The notes below the pieces were generated by a model. It worked only from the letters and a program-made list of their open reading frames with translations, had not been told where the DNA came from and made no database searches. Below, one piece after another: positions 1 through 12,639 of a DNA stretch of 64,000 nt; positions within the stretch are counted from its first letter, which is position 1, and every line of letters starts with the position of its first letter. The position numbers and the translations under genes were made by a program. This DNA comes from Sphagnum compactum (Eukaryota; Bryophyta; Sphagnopsida; Sphagnales): positions 11,160,001 through 11,224,000 of the forward strand of contig OZ234497.1 in the NCBI GenBank assembly GCA_965153455.1. Direction: 5' to 3'.

Positions 1-112
1 AGAGTGGAGTCCCTGAGCTTCTTCCCTTTGGTAATCCCACTTTGATCTGATGTGTCTTTTTTTTTTGGTTGAATTCTTTTCAGTGTCTTGTTTTGTTCCT
101 GGTTTGTGGCAG

Positions 113-3030
113 GATGCAGCAGCATGGTTGGAGTACTTTGACTCCAAAGCAGTGGAGCAACAAGAGGCTGCACGAATGGGCACCCCAAAGCCAGATGCTT
201 CCATTGCTAGCAAAGGTCATCTCAGGTACAAATAATCCTTACTCGTGTACAAATACCATACATACCCATGTGATCAGAGTTGAAATTGGGTCCATGTAAA
301 TTGGAAGAAAGAGCACATCAAGAGTGGCAGCTTCCAGTTGAATTTGAGGAGCAACTGTGAGACTTTGTGTGATTGGATTCAGTGTCGCAGATCTCTTGGA
401 GTTCATTAATGAAGCTGAGAGAAAGGAAACAAAGATGGAGAATAGCAAACGCAAAACCCACCGAACTAAGGTAACATCAGATCACTGTCACATTTTTGTA
501 GGAGATTTTTGCAGAATAGTTTATCTTTTTGTATGGTACAATTTCCTCTGCATTTTGGGATGTTTCTGTTGTCGCTGGAAAAGTTGCTTCACACAATGTG
601 TTGTTTTTTTTTTTTTTTTTGGTGGCAGCCATCACAGTCAAAAGGTCAAGGGGCTACTAGTCTGTTGGTATCAAGCCCATCATCAAGGCCCAGCAGTCCA
701 GATGAGTTCAACAAAGAAGCTGCCATGTTTCTTGTCTCAGACGAAGAAGAAAAGAGTATGTCGGATTACTCACAGCAGGAAGCTACAACTGTTGCCACAT
801 CCACAGTAGCAGCAGCAAGGGTGATTCTTCAACCACCACCACCACATCATGTACAGACTGATCCTGTCTTGCAAAACTCTGGAAGAAACCACGGCCGTAA
901 GTTGTGGGTGGTTGAAAATTGTGAAGAGGATGAAGAAGAAGGCTGGCAGGAAGCTGGTCCAAAGGGGCAAGTGTCTGTGGATTCTACCAGCAGGTTATCC
1001 ACACACAAGAGTGGTGTGAATGGTTTGAGTCAAAACTACAGTGGAGGAGGACGAGGGTCTGTGCAAAATGGTGTCCACCACAGATATGATGCCGGATTCT
1101 GAGAGAAGGAGGCAATGTCATCCATCAAGAAAAGGGAAACCACAACAACCAGGTTCCTAGAAAGAAGAAGCCAGTGAATGGGAGCAATTTGCCACTTCTG
1201 ACAAGCTCTTCTGTAGGAATCATCAGGAAGCAAATATCAACTGGTGCAAACAATAGGGACAGAGGATCTCTCAGCAAAATTGCTTCTTACTCTCATGTGT
1301 CGATTCCCGAAAAAGAAACCATTGCATATCAAATGACATATCCCATCTCCCACAAATAGGACAGAAGCTCAAAGAATAAAACTTCAGTGACCACCCAGGT
1401 CACAACAACTACTACACAATATGGACGACCAAAAAGCAAATGCTATTGGACAACACTTCCAGAGCTTCTAAAGCTGCTGCTGCTGCTTCAACTCATGCAG
1501 GAAGGACAATGTTTTCTTACAAGGATGTAGCAGTGGCTCAACCTGGCACTCACACATCCATCTGGCCTGAGTTGGAACACCGAACTGCAACCACTTCAAA
1601 TGAGAAATCAGAGGAACCAGTGACATCGGAGAAGCTGTTGCCAAAAAAGCAGACCTCAACTCCTATGATGTCTGACTCAGAGAAGTCAGGAAAGATTTCA
1701 CCTGAAGAGGCTGAAGTTGCTGTTTCCAAAGAAGTCACAGCAGATGCTACGACTCCTATGACCACAGATCTGACTGTAGCACAGCCTTCGTTGGATGACA
1801 GATCAGAAACTCACATTGCCGTTATTGCCAGTTCTTACACAACAGCAGCAGCACCTCTGATAGTGGAGGTTTTAGACACAAATGTGAGCCCTACTTCAAA
1901 TGACGACTCAGAAACTTGCAGCTTGCATGAGTCAGTTGAGGAGACTGTTGTGGCAGCAGCAGCACTTTCCAACAAAAGAGCTTATGTTGAAATGAGAGAA
2001 AATGCAGAAGCTGAAGATGAAGTAAAAGACTCTATGGCACATGACAAACATGCCGCTGCCATTGATGATTGCAAGTCATCAGATGATAACAAGATGCTTT
2101 CTGCAGAAGCTCCTTCCTTCAATCGTGATAATGCACCTGTTGCAATGACCCCATTCAAGGATGGAAAGAGTTCTCCACTCAATGGGCTTCCAGTGAGTCT
2201 ACCTCTACTGTCCAACAACGTTACAAACACAGCTGCCGTGACACCAATCCACACAGCTGCAATGACACCTCTCCCCCAGGTGAGATTCATCATGGCAGCA
2301 GCAGGCCCGCAGTATATCATGGCTCACAAACCAGGCATGCCCATCTTCATACCTCCTCACCATTTCGGATTGCCAATGCTTGATGGGTCACAGACATCAT
2401 CACTGCTGGGGAATGGTCCATACATGGCTCCCATTTTTGCACCATTTCGCAGTGTGCCCATGAACCCAAATGCAGAGGATACATGTGGGAGCAATCTCAG
2501 AGTACCCTTACATTCTCAGCCATCCCTGCTTATTCTCCAATCCCAGAAATAGTAGCAGATGCTGATGAGATCATCTCACAGCAACAACATGCAAATGCAG
2601 CAGCAGCAGCAGACACTGAAGATACAACTGGGGCTATCAGAGTGGGAAAACAAGCTGCAAAAATTAGTGAGTCTAAGGAACAGGCTTCTGATGGTGGGGT
2701 TATACAGAAGTGGAAAGCTCTCAAGAAACATTGACTGAGGTTGAGACTGAGACATCAGTTGAGGGTGATGGAACCTTGAGCTCTCAGCAAAGTGATGAAG
2801 AAGAAGAAGAAGAAGAGCAAACTGTTGTTGAAAATGGGAATGATAATAAACGCATGGAAAATGAGCAAATCCAGGACAAGGAGTCATCTGTAGTTGAAAC
2901 AAGTGAAGAAGAAGAAGAAGCTGATGCTGAACCTCCATCATCAATACCTGACCTTGAAGAGGAAATTGTATCTGATGTGAGGATGTGTGGTGTGACTGTT
3001 TCTTTGTTCTGTGTGTCACTAAAAAAGTAG
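113..3030 (+). CDS. CLU/TSS-REC family TPR protein, 3' part, last exon with frame changes
   Basis: Exons 113-225 and 383-470 have consensus splice sites and join in phase. They encode the conserved plant block [20 protein letters not shown] followed by [10 protein letters not shown], which in Arabidopsis follows the TPR repeats of the CLU-related TSS/REC proteins. That family is linked to chloroplast compartment size and mitochondrial distribution and is cytosolic. The last exon starts at 629 and carries two more family marks: [12 protein letters not shown] (about 940-975) and [13 protein letters not shown] (about 1509-1547). Its tail is acidic and E-rich (2800-2930). The last exon does not stay in one frame. 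Reading must change frame near 1090-1102, near 1435, between about 2480 and 2552, and near 2690-2710, with a TAG at 1357-1359. None of these can be a normal intron. The gene begins outside the window. Family assignment is firm; whether the gene is intact is open (pseudogene or assembly errors). Confidence 0.8.
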
Positions 3031-4296
3031 TAGCACCATGAGGTTAAATAGCACCACGAGCATTTTGACATTGTAGTTACAGAGCAAAACCCAGCAGACC
3101 ATATGCAAAGTGAGGCAATGAAGCTCCCAATGGGAATTAGGGTAGTAGAGCAAGGAAGATTTTTAGGGTAGAAGAGCAAGGAAGATTTTTAAGTTTCTCA
3201 AGGAAATTATTGGAGCAGTATACACCAAGGTACCAACATTGTTGAATCAGACTGAATGCAAGTAGAGGAAGTATAAGCATGGATGCTTACAGTTTTGTTG
3301 GCAGAAATATTTGGCATTGTTAAGAACCTGAACATTTTAATACATCATACCAAATGTTTTTTCTGGCATCCAGAAAACTATTGGTTTTCCTATGATGTCC
3401 ATTATTGTTTTTCCAGAAATTTAACCAATGGAGTGTAGATGGAGAAGGAAATTTGTAGAAAAGTGACTAAAAGAAACTACAACCACCTTGTGTGATTGTC
3501 TGTAACATATTATTACAGAAGTTACATACCATTTTCCAAAAGATTATATTGGAAGTTATTTACAATTACTCCCATAACCATTGTAGCTCAACATTCCATA
3601 TTCCTATTCCACAATTCCAAAAATCACAAAATATTCAAATTATAAATTGTAAAACCAAAAATTTAAATCAAATTTGGAATACTTTTCATATTTATTGATT
3701 TGCCAACAATCTAATTTACTAAATAATAATAATCATGACATTAATAATGTACCTGTTTCTGTTTACTCCAAAATTATGTAACTCCAAATTAGTAATTTCT
3801 GAACTTAATTACTTCATTTAACCATTCAAACTTTTGAAGCTGTCTTTCCAACTTGAGAGCGCCCATATGTATCATACGGAAGAAGGGTCAGTCAACAATC
3901 ACAAAACCAAGTCTCTGCCTTCATAAGGCAGAGCAGAAAGAAATTGGACATAATTCATAGGACAACAGTACAGGACCAGTCTCTGTAGACACTGCAAACC
4001 ATGAACTTTTCAGAGGATTCAACATCTTTTTTGAAAGGCAAACAAATCACTCTTACCCAAAGATTGTGTCCTATGGGAGTTGTAACATCTGATCAAATTC
4101 ATTTCTATTTTTGACCACCTCTTTGCTGTACTTACTGATATGCGTTGAGAGATGCATATCTGTGATTCTAGTACTTGGGTTGGCTACCTGGTTGCAGTGA
4201 ACATCATCATAGGCAGGTCTATAAGTTACATCAATACTTTGAGTGGCAGTGACATAATGAGTGACTGAACTGGAGAAGCAGATTTTGTACCTATGT
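3031..4296. other. Intergenic region between convergent genes
   Basis: This is AT-rich spacer between the 3' end of the CLU-family gene (+) and the stop codon of the kinesin gene (-). It must hold both 3' UTRs. I see no conserved reading frame, RNA gene or mobile-element protein in it. Confidence 0.6.
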
Positions 4297-7200
4297 CTAG
4301 TTGAGTGTCATGAGAGGTGTTCGAGAATCCCGCACTGCTACAGCATCCTCTGATAAGAAGAGCTTGTTATGTCTGTCACATCCTTGTGTTGGGTTCTTAG
4401 TCCTGAACTGTAGTAGCAATGTCTCCAAGGGTGGTGTGCACAAAGCATCGATGGAGAACTGGCTAGGAACATGAATTTGCCTCTTTCTAGGGGTTGTGGC
4501 AGTGGATGAATCCTCCTGAAAAACCACACAGCTCCCATGATCAATTTGTATAAATTATTACCATGAAGTGAAGCAAACCAATAGATTTTGTATTCTATGC
4601 CTGCCAGGCCAAATGAGGTTCAGGCCAGTTTATCATACCATGTATTCCTCGTTAAAGCAGTGATCTGTGTGGGACTGTAGGGAACCCAAGTTGGTGTCAT
4701 GGCTATTCTGAAAGTCTGAAGCTCCAACTTCTTGTGCTTTGATAGTGGTTCGCATTCTTGCAACTGCTTCATGCTCCACTGTGGAGTTACCTGTAAAAGG
4801 TATGATGGGGGTACTAGGTTTACTCATTGATCCAGCTTTGCCAAACAAAATCTTCATGAATATGTTGAGAACACTTACTATTTATGAAGGCCAGAGCAGA
4901 GTGGTTTTCTTCCTCAATGTCAGACACTGCTGTGTCATGCATTTGATGGAGCCTTGCTGTGACACTCACATTTGCATTTAGCCCGTCCCTGTGAATACAA
5001 GTTGACTTCTGTGAGGAGAATGCATTACACTGATCATTATTCAAAAACAGAGACTGTCATGTACGTTGGCCATCACTGCATAAAGCAAACCTTGCATCCA
5101 ACTTGCCAGAGATGAAAACAAATGTCAGACATGGATGAATCCTGACCCAATAATGGACTTGATCACAGAGGTATGTGCTTCCTCCAGTTTCTGCGCTGAA
5201 TCATGTGCACTCTTCCACTGCCTTCCAGCATTTGATGTGTGCTCCACACTGCATAATACCGGCAGATACCTCAGACGAGTGCAAAATTAAGATGAGTGCA
5301 TGACAGATCAAAAAGCTCTAGAAACTCACTGTCAAAGCTCAGTTCTTTACTCTCAATGAAACCTAACCAGAAGGTTTAACAGCACTACATATCTTGTGAC
5401 ACAGGACAACCACATTTTGGTAATTGGGGCGAAGTGGGCATCAAAGGTCAGTTCTCCTGAATGCAAATGAAGGGAAATCATTAATGGGGCCAACCACTTA
5501 GAACTGCATTTGCATCCCTATCTACAAGATTCAGCACAACATACCACGCCTGGAGTATATTTTCCATACTGCATTGTTTGGAATCTAACAGACTTGAAAC
5601 TTCAGCTGCAGAACCTTCTGCTCTTTTAATGAAACCTTGTAGGTCTGACTTCGCAACCACAGCCACATGCTGCATATTCCCAAGACCTTGCTGAACCACC
5701 AGTGCATCCCTGCTGACACTTTCACTCAGCTTATTGACATGAGTTTGTACCTGCAGCAGAAATGAACAGCAGGATGGAGGTTAAGTAAAACACACTGGAG
5801 AGAGAAACTTCTTTAATATAGGAAGGCACAGAGAGGTTTACATAATCAAGTTACCTCCAGCTTCATTCTAGAACATTATCAGATCAAGCTTGTACCATCA
5901 CTGTGCATAATCAATCAACCAAGCTACAACTTACAAGCTTGGTCCTTTGTGACAATGCAGTGGTCAACATCGCAGTTATGCTTGCCAGAAGCTCACAATG
6001 CTCTTTTTGCGCATGTTCCTGCAAACCCACCATTATCTTTGTAAGTTTCCACAGCTGGAGGGTTTTGCTAACCCCTTTTGGGCATCACAGGATAATGAAT
6101 AATGCCATATCAGGCAAAGAACGACCAGATATCAGATATCATAATTTGATTGGGCTAACATCTAACTTTTGTTACTGACCATTCACTGCAGGGGGTTAGT
6201 AATTGGAAGTAGACCCACCTCATAAGCAACTGCAAGCTGTGCGAGACCTTGGCTGTGTGCACTACAGCTTGCACCTACGTGCAAGTCCAACTGCACTGCA
6301 TCAATCTCCATGTTTGATAATGTTGCCATGATAGCTTCGGACATCAATCTTGTTGCATCAAAGGTCTGTTGTGCAGCCTGCAATTCAATTGACAACCATG
6401 AAAGAAAATGAACACTATCGAGTCCTCTGGAGTAGAACCTAATTTGATCTGACAAAAATTTGCACTATCCTTTTATATGGAAACTTGGGATAGCTACAAT
6501 CAAAATGGTCTTCATGTTCTGAACAGAGAAAACATCCAGTTCTACTTGGACCCCAGAACCAAGTCTCTGACCTCACGTTGCTGTTTTGAAAAAGAAGCCA
6601 ATTCCTGCCCTTGGCTGGATAGGGCTCCTTGCAGACTCTGTAAAACCATCTCTGCATCTGCAACAGCTTGAACCAACAACTACCCAAACCACCCACATGA
6701 CCCACCCACATTCACAATTCGAGAAAATGAAACAAGTTTTCCTACCTGTAAAGAATGGTATACCGAAATCTTGTCTACAATAGACATTGGAACTATATCT
6801 TTTATAAGAATAGAGGAATCTCCATTCTCATGAAGAAGAAGAAACAGAAAGGTTAACACTTCCTCAGGAAGCCACAGAAAGAACCAAACTGGGGAAGACA
6901 GAATACAAACAAAAAACGAAAAACACACACTGGTATGAACAAAAGTGCCAGTCTCACACCTGTTCAGGGACCCATCAACAGTAGTATGTATGATAGTGAC
7001 TTAACTATCACAACTTCCCTACTGACTTCATCAGCTCCCTACAGTGGGTAGAGGCGGTGACAAGCACCAACCTACGAACTGAGTTTCTGCTGCAATTCCA
7101 GAAGCAACAGGAAGACTCAGCCATACTACTGGCTAGCAACAGACCCCACAACAAAGACCAAACAAAGAAACAAAAAAAGACAGAAAGGGAAAAGAACAAA

Positions 7201-10200
7201 GAACAAGTGGGCTTACAGGAATAGACATTGGAACTGAGTAGGTTCTAAGTAATATACCTCTTCAAGAGCAAAAGGATGAGCAGAAACTGTATTATCGAGT
7301 GCCTTCAATGTGGAGCTCGATATGGCTTCATGTGCATACACCACATTGTGCATTGACTGCAATTGTGATGTGTATAGAGCATTTAAACTCTTCAACTTCT
7401 CCTTTAACTCCTCCACAGCCTGGCAGATGATAACATCAAACAAACTATGTAAAAGGGAAGAGAGCTGATAAACAGAGCCAAACCGTTGAATGTAAGTTGG
7501 AAGTTCACTTGGAACACAAGAAGACCTTGTTCTTGAAGTTGAGGAAAGATTGCAGGTGATTCTCCAGAGTGAGAAGTTGTTCTTGCTGTTGAGAAACGCC
7601 TCCAAGCACCAAACTCCGCAGCTCTTGCAGCTGTTTTGTCAGACATGATTGAAAACTCTGAACCACCCTTTGGTTTCTAGCCTCAAGCTGCTGTTTCCTC
7701 TCTGTCCACAAGCACTTTCTATAAGCAGCTAACTGAGAAGGGCATGCAATGCTGCTATAGATCAAGGGATGCATAGGGGAGTAAGGGACAAGAGTAAGAA
7801 TAAATCTTTTTACCAATCTTCGCAAACAATCCCTCAACATCTTGAACAGTTGCCTCCAACTCCTTTCGTAAATCAGCCGCCGTACCAGCAAGAACTTTCT
7901 CTGGAGCAAAACATAAGAGTTTAGGTGATTGAACAAAACTAAAATTATAATAATGAAGTTAAAGTGAAACATATTTATAGTAATTAGTAGCTGACCTGCT
8001 TCCTGCTGGTTGGCAATAACAAAGTCTCTCTCCTCAATACTGTACTTGGCTTGCTGAAGGTTTTCATTTGTTTCACTGAGAGTTTCTTGAGTGCATTCCA
8101 GTGTTTTCTGCCAAAAGAATTGGACTTGAAATGGCTTCAGTGTCAAATTTTACATCCCAATCATTCATATTCCAACCATGGTTCCAGCAAGCCATACATG
8201 CCACAAAGCAGTAGGGGCTGAGCAAAAGTCACACCTGGACACTTTTTAGTTCTGCAGTTAAATCCATGTATTGTTGGTGTTGAGATTCATTCATTGCACG
8301 TAAGTCCTCAAGTTGCTACACCATAAAAAGAGCAGGTCAGTGTTAACATCATCAGCGAAATGTTGACCACAATGGCATCATTATTATAGTCAGGATGCAT
8401 TGGTTATGAAAGTACACCTTATCTTTAGTTTCCAAGTCAAACTCCATGCGCTCAATCTTCTCCACCATCCCCTGTGTGTAATCAACACTGTCATTTACTT
8501 TTCCACCATGCCTCCAAATGCTTAAGTATCATTGAATTCACTTAGTTTTCCAAAGTTTTAGTGAAAACTGGTGAGAATTGCAAATGGACCCAATGAGCAA
8601 ACCTTTTTCTCAGCCTCCTCCTCAAAGTACCGATCATGGGGTATGTATATTCCATTTTTCTCACGGGCAGAATAGAGCTCTGATCCATTCAGCAAGCAAA
8701 AGTCAACCAAATTGTAACATAAGAACCTGGAACATACTTACAAATTATGTGTTATCCAAGAAGACAATGCATGGGCCTTAAGAATTGATCTCCAGGCCAA
8801 ACATATAGATATCAACACATCCAGCTTTGCCTAGCAAAAAGAGGTTTTGCTATATCATGAGTAAAATGATCAAGTAATCACCTGATTTAAGCCTCTCAAT
8901 TTCAACATACAGATCCTTGATGAGAGCAGACTTCATCATCTTTTGATTAACCTGAGAAAGGCAGCCAAACATATTTTAATGAACAAGGATATTATAACTC
9001 CATGTCAATGCAAGAGAAAACATTGCCATGACCACAGAAGCAAGAGTCAACCTCTGGCTTATTCTTAATGTTCTTGGCACGATGAGCATAATCAAGAGTG
9101 CTCAGAGTTTCTTCAAGGCAGTGAACTGAGGGAGAAACTGTTGCTATGATACATGTCTTCGTTCTTCCACCAAGCGAGTCCCGTAGCAATCTGGTCAGCT
9201 TACTATCTCTGTGGAAAAACACATCATTCATGTCACCAGGGATAGACAATGATAAAAGATTTGCCTCATTGTGACTCTAACCAAAAGAAAAGCACTATCT
9301 TGTTGAGTCAACAACATGATGCCACCTGTAAGGTATGTGTCCCAAATGTTCGACCAGAGCTGTAATTACACGTCCGAGTGTAAGCAAGCTCTTATTGATT
9401 TCTCCAGCTTCTCTTGCCCGCCCCTGTCAAGAGCATCTGCAATTAGAAGGAAAACTATAGGGCCCTTCAAGGGGATAAAACCAAGTCAATTTGGAATGCA
9501 ATGGAGCAGAAAACTTTAGTTACACATGGTGCTGAGCTTCTTCTTGATGAAAAGTCATTTTGGGTGCCCTTAGCCAGAGACTGGAAAGCTTACATCCTTA
9601 GCCCCAGAGCGGGAGATGTTTTCTGATCCAGCCAAATCCACAAGATTCAGCTTGCCACACTTCATCAACTCCTCACCTTCAGGAGTAGCTTCTTTGATAT
9701 GGATGGTTATGGAAAATATGGAATGTGATCGACTGCAGAACAATGGCTGATGGATGTCAGATTCCAGCACTGAAAAAAAAAGTAGAACGAATTGGTTCAA
9801 CACCTCTCTCTCTATATATATATATATGCAAAAGTGAAGTACATAGCACCAACATACCTGGATTGCTTATTTAAAAACGTTTCTGCAGTTTGGCGCTTGG
9901 CAGATCCTCGATCCAGCAGATGGTAGATTTCACTAGCACTCGTGACCATTTCCTCCTCCAGGCCACGAACGAGTACTCCACCTTTCCCATCTTCCATGAG
10001 TGCCAATGGTTTCTTACTCTTATCATCCATGGCAAGTTTTGAGAACTCTTCAGGTGCCAGTAGGTCTGTAAGCTCCTCGTTGTACAACTCCAGGTAGGTC
10101 ACTTTGACGCTGTATTCAGCATTTTGGCTTTCCAAGGTGTCAAAAATCTGCTGTACTGCTCTTGGAATGACTCCAGCATCAGCAGGAAGCTCGCCATTCT

Positions 10201-11029
10201 GCATTTCAAAATCATAGTTGATCATGTCAGAGAAAATTGGATAATGAGCAGCGAGCAACGATCCCATCCCGCCAGCTTCCGACAGATCGTTCTTTTCTAA
10301 TACCCGTGAGATTAGGCGGTGACCGCCATCACGTGTAGATCGGAGAAATACAGGCACTGATGCAAGAGCGTTCATGTGAAGAAACAGACTTGCCTTGGTC
10401 TTCCTCCCAGAACCTTCCATTGTATACGTCTTGCCTGTCCCCGTCTGACCATAGGCAAAGATGGTGCAATTGAAGCCCTCCAACACTTCATTGACGATGG
10501 GAACTACGGCTTGATCATAAAGATCCTTCTGTAAAGACTGCGGACCGAAAACCTGGGGATAGCATTGCACGAGTCAGGAGGACCAAGAGTAGTCAATCCT
10601 AAAGGAAGAAGTACGCCTTGTGGTTGCTTCAGGCAGGCAGATGCACAAGGAGAAAAGAAAATCATTTGAGACTCGAGAGTTTGCTGCACAAGAGTAGAAC
10701 ACGAACCTTGTCAAAGGTGAATAAACGGTCAATTTGTTTGCTGGCGATATTTTGGATAACAGTCACCTCACGTCGCTGATCGTAACAAGAGATCACCTGC
10801 GGAGCATTTGCCTTCCGCTCCTCATCGTTGAAGGGCCTGCAGCAAGCATTCGTGTGTCAAAACAACGAGACCACAGAAAAAAGAAAAGGAAAATTAGCCG
10901 CTAGTTTGCGTCGAGGATGTATGCCAGGTACTCTTATACAATGGAGGGAAACAGTTGTTGTGAGGCATACCTGCAGCGCAACAGAACCTGTACATTGACA
11001 CCTTTTTCCTTATCCTGACGAGTTGTCAT
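4297..11029 (-). CDS. Kinesin-5 (BimC/Eg5 family) spindle motor, complete, about 20 exons
   Basis: This is a plus-end-directed, tetrameric spindle motor that crosslinks and slides antiparallel microtubules. The ATG at 11029 gives [19 protein letters not shown] and splices in phase. The motor exons are 11029-10971, 10836-10707, 10552-10394, 10198-9858, 9732-9594, 9423-9326 and 9208-9052. They contain the P-loop GQTGTGKT (residues about 98-105), switch I SSRSH across a splice junction, switch II DLAGSE, and the plant-typical [16 protein letters not shown]. Coiled-coil and stalk exons follow at 8951-8882, 8679-8603, 8471-8418, 8315-8235, 8107-7996, 7900-7814, 7701-7526 and 7419-7258, all in phase. 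Later exons lie near 6672-6572, 6380-6221, 5755-5520 and 5300-4600. I did not resolve one or more short exons between 7258 and 6680 or the exact tail exons. The C-terminal exon carries the [11 protein letters not shown] region, which resembles the family's BimC-box tail. The intron 10393-10199 is GC-AG. Confidence 0.93.
10199..10393 (-). other. GC-AG intron, 195 bp and open in frame, in kinesin-5 loop 5
   Basis: On the minus strand the exon ends ACCAAG and the intron begins GCAAGT, a near-perfect match to the minor GC-AG donor. It ends GAAATGCAG before AATGGCGAG. Removing it joins MEGSGRKTK to [14 protein letters not shown], the layout of plant kinesin-5. The intron is 65 codons long and has no stop in the reading frame, so retention would insert 65 residues. 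Confidence 0.85.
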
Positions 11030-11822
11030 TTCTAGCCGACGGCCACGACTGCCAAACCGAAGAAGACACGTTCACGAATGCAGGTGTCGAGGAAGCAGCA
11101 AACTTCCCGGAACCTATTATGGACGTATACACCAGGAGGGCAGCAGCCGTAACGACGCCAGCTCGTTTTCAACAATCTCCCTCCAAGGAACTGTTGCTTC
11201 TGGTTTTTTTTCCTTGCGAGAAAACTACCAGATACATCGAAAAGACACACGGAAGAGATTCAGAGAAGAAATACACCGAACCGAAACAAAAACACCAGTG
11301 CCACGATTCTTGTCATGTCTGTTCCACTACAAAAAACACACAAAAGTGACACAGACGGCGATCAATCGGTGCATGAATGAAATCACAAACCACGACAGTG
11401 GCAGCAATCAACGCCGTTCCAAGCACAGAGAGAGAGAGAGAGAGAGAACACACACAAAAGCTATAGAAAAGAAAGAAACCAAGAAAAGGCAGCTACTTAC
11501 TTACAACACGAAAATTTCATAAAGATTTGCGGCTTTCAAGAGCACATCTTTGGAGAATGGTCCAGAAAACAGAACGGCTACAAAACCAGTACAGAGCAGA
11601 GACGGAAGGGGAGGAAATAAAAAAAAAGAAATAAAACAAGACTGACTGATCGGTATGTGTGCCGGCTATGCCGAGAGACGAAAGAAGACGATGAAGTCTG
11701 TTCTGAGAGAGCGCGGGAAGAAGACACGGAAAGCGCGACAATGCTCACTTACACCCCGGCTACGCGACCGGAGAAACAGCGAGTGTATTCGAAATTTCAC
11801 TTCCCGCTTCTGTCCGGCCCCG
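11030..11822. promoter_or_regulatory. Probable kinesin-5 promoter and 5' UTR
   Basis: This is the stretch upstream of the kinesin start on the minus strand, richer in G+C than the repeat DNA further right. It contains a short AG microsatellite at about 11429-11447. No upstream coding exon is recognisable. The transcription start cannot be placed. Confidence 0.4.

Positions 11823-11855
<33 letters not shown>
11823..11855. repeat. 33-base homopolymer C tract
   Basis: An uninterrupted run of 33 C lies about 800 bp upstream of the kinesin-5 start codon (G-rich on the kinesin sense strand). It is followed by T-rich homopolymer stretches up to about 11980. Proline-rich open frames across it are artefacts of the C run. 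Confidence 0.95.
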
Positions 11856-11857
<2 letters not shown>

Positions 11858-12501
11858 TCTAACGTCTCTTTCATTTTTCTCTTTTTTTTGTTTTCTTTTG
11901 TTTTCCCCCTTTTTTGGATTTTTGGTGTTTTTTAATTTTTAGGACCTATTGTTCCCAGTTTTTTTTTTTTTTTTTTTTCCTCCCAATTTTCTCATGTTGC
12001 AGCAAAAGTGGCGATCGGCCACAAGAGGATTCAGCCAAATCTGGCTACAAGACAAAAAAAAAATTAGAAAATCTAGGAATCCTGTTACATGTTGGCAAAC
12101 CACTATAACTTATTACCTAAATATGTGGACTTCAGAAGAAGAAAGCTAAAAATCTGCCCGAATCCTCAAAAAAAATAAATCTTAACAATTTGATAACTTT
12201 CTTCCTCAAAATGTGATGATTTTTTGGGAAGTTTTTCTGAAAAGTTCCTTTCACCATGGGTACTTGGGACCTTTTTTAAATATGGCAAAATGGCGAATTT
12301 TTGCCACAAAACAAAATTAAAAATCACTGTATTAGTTCCTAACACTAAAGTCTGGGGGTGGCAGATTATGTCATTTTCTTGACCACATTATTTGACATAA
12401 TCTTCTGATGTTGATCATTTACTCATTGTAATGACCAAATGTGTCTGTTATGATGAATATTTTTAAAATTGTTCAATCTAGCACCCCCCGACCTTAATGT
12501 C

Positions 12502-12571
12502 ATGGTCTCGCCCTTGCCCATTATGTTGGGTTTGGCACATTACCCAACATAATGGGCAGGGGCGAGACCAT
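12502..12571. repeat. Near-perfect foldback, 30-bp arms and 10-nt loop
   Basis: Left arm 12502-12531 (ATGGTCTCGCCC...GTTGGGT) pairs with right arm 12542-12571 with one mismatch. The loop is 12532-12541. Partial pairing continues a few bases outside the arms. It lies in non-coding DNA. I see no target duplication or transposase. Confidence 0.9.
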
Positions 12572-12639
12572 TACATAGTATATTCTTCCTAAGCTCCAGC
12601 ATTCTTACTCTTCACTGGTTTTTTTCTTTTTCTTTTTCA

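Noticed and set aside
1-112. First bases of the window as a coding exon of the CLU-family gene
   Set aside because: Translation in any frame does not match the family sequence expected before DAAAWLEYF, and a good acceptor precedes 113; most likely intron.
10199-10393. 65 extra kinesin motor residues as constitutive coding sequence
   Set aside because: The flanks are strong GC-AG splice sites and removal restores the family sequence. The segment itself has no kinesin similarity; kept only as a possible retained intron.
11655-11942. Proline-rich open frames across the C tract
   Set aside because: They exist only because a C homopolymer reads as proline in all frames; no codon bias, splice support or homology.
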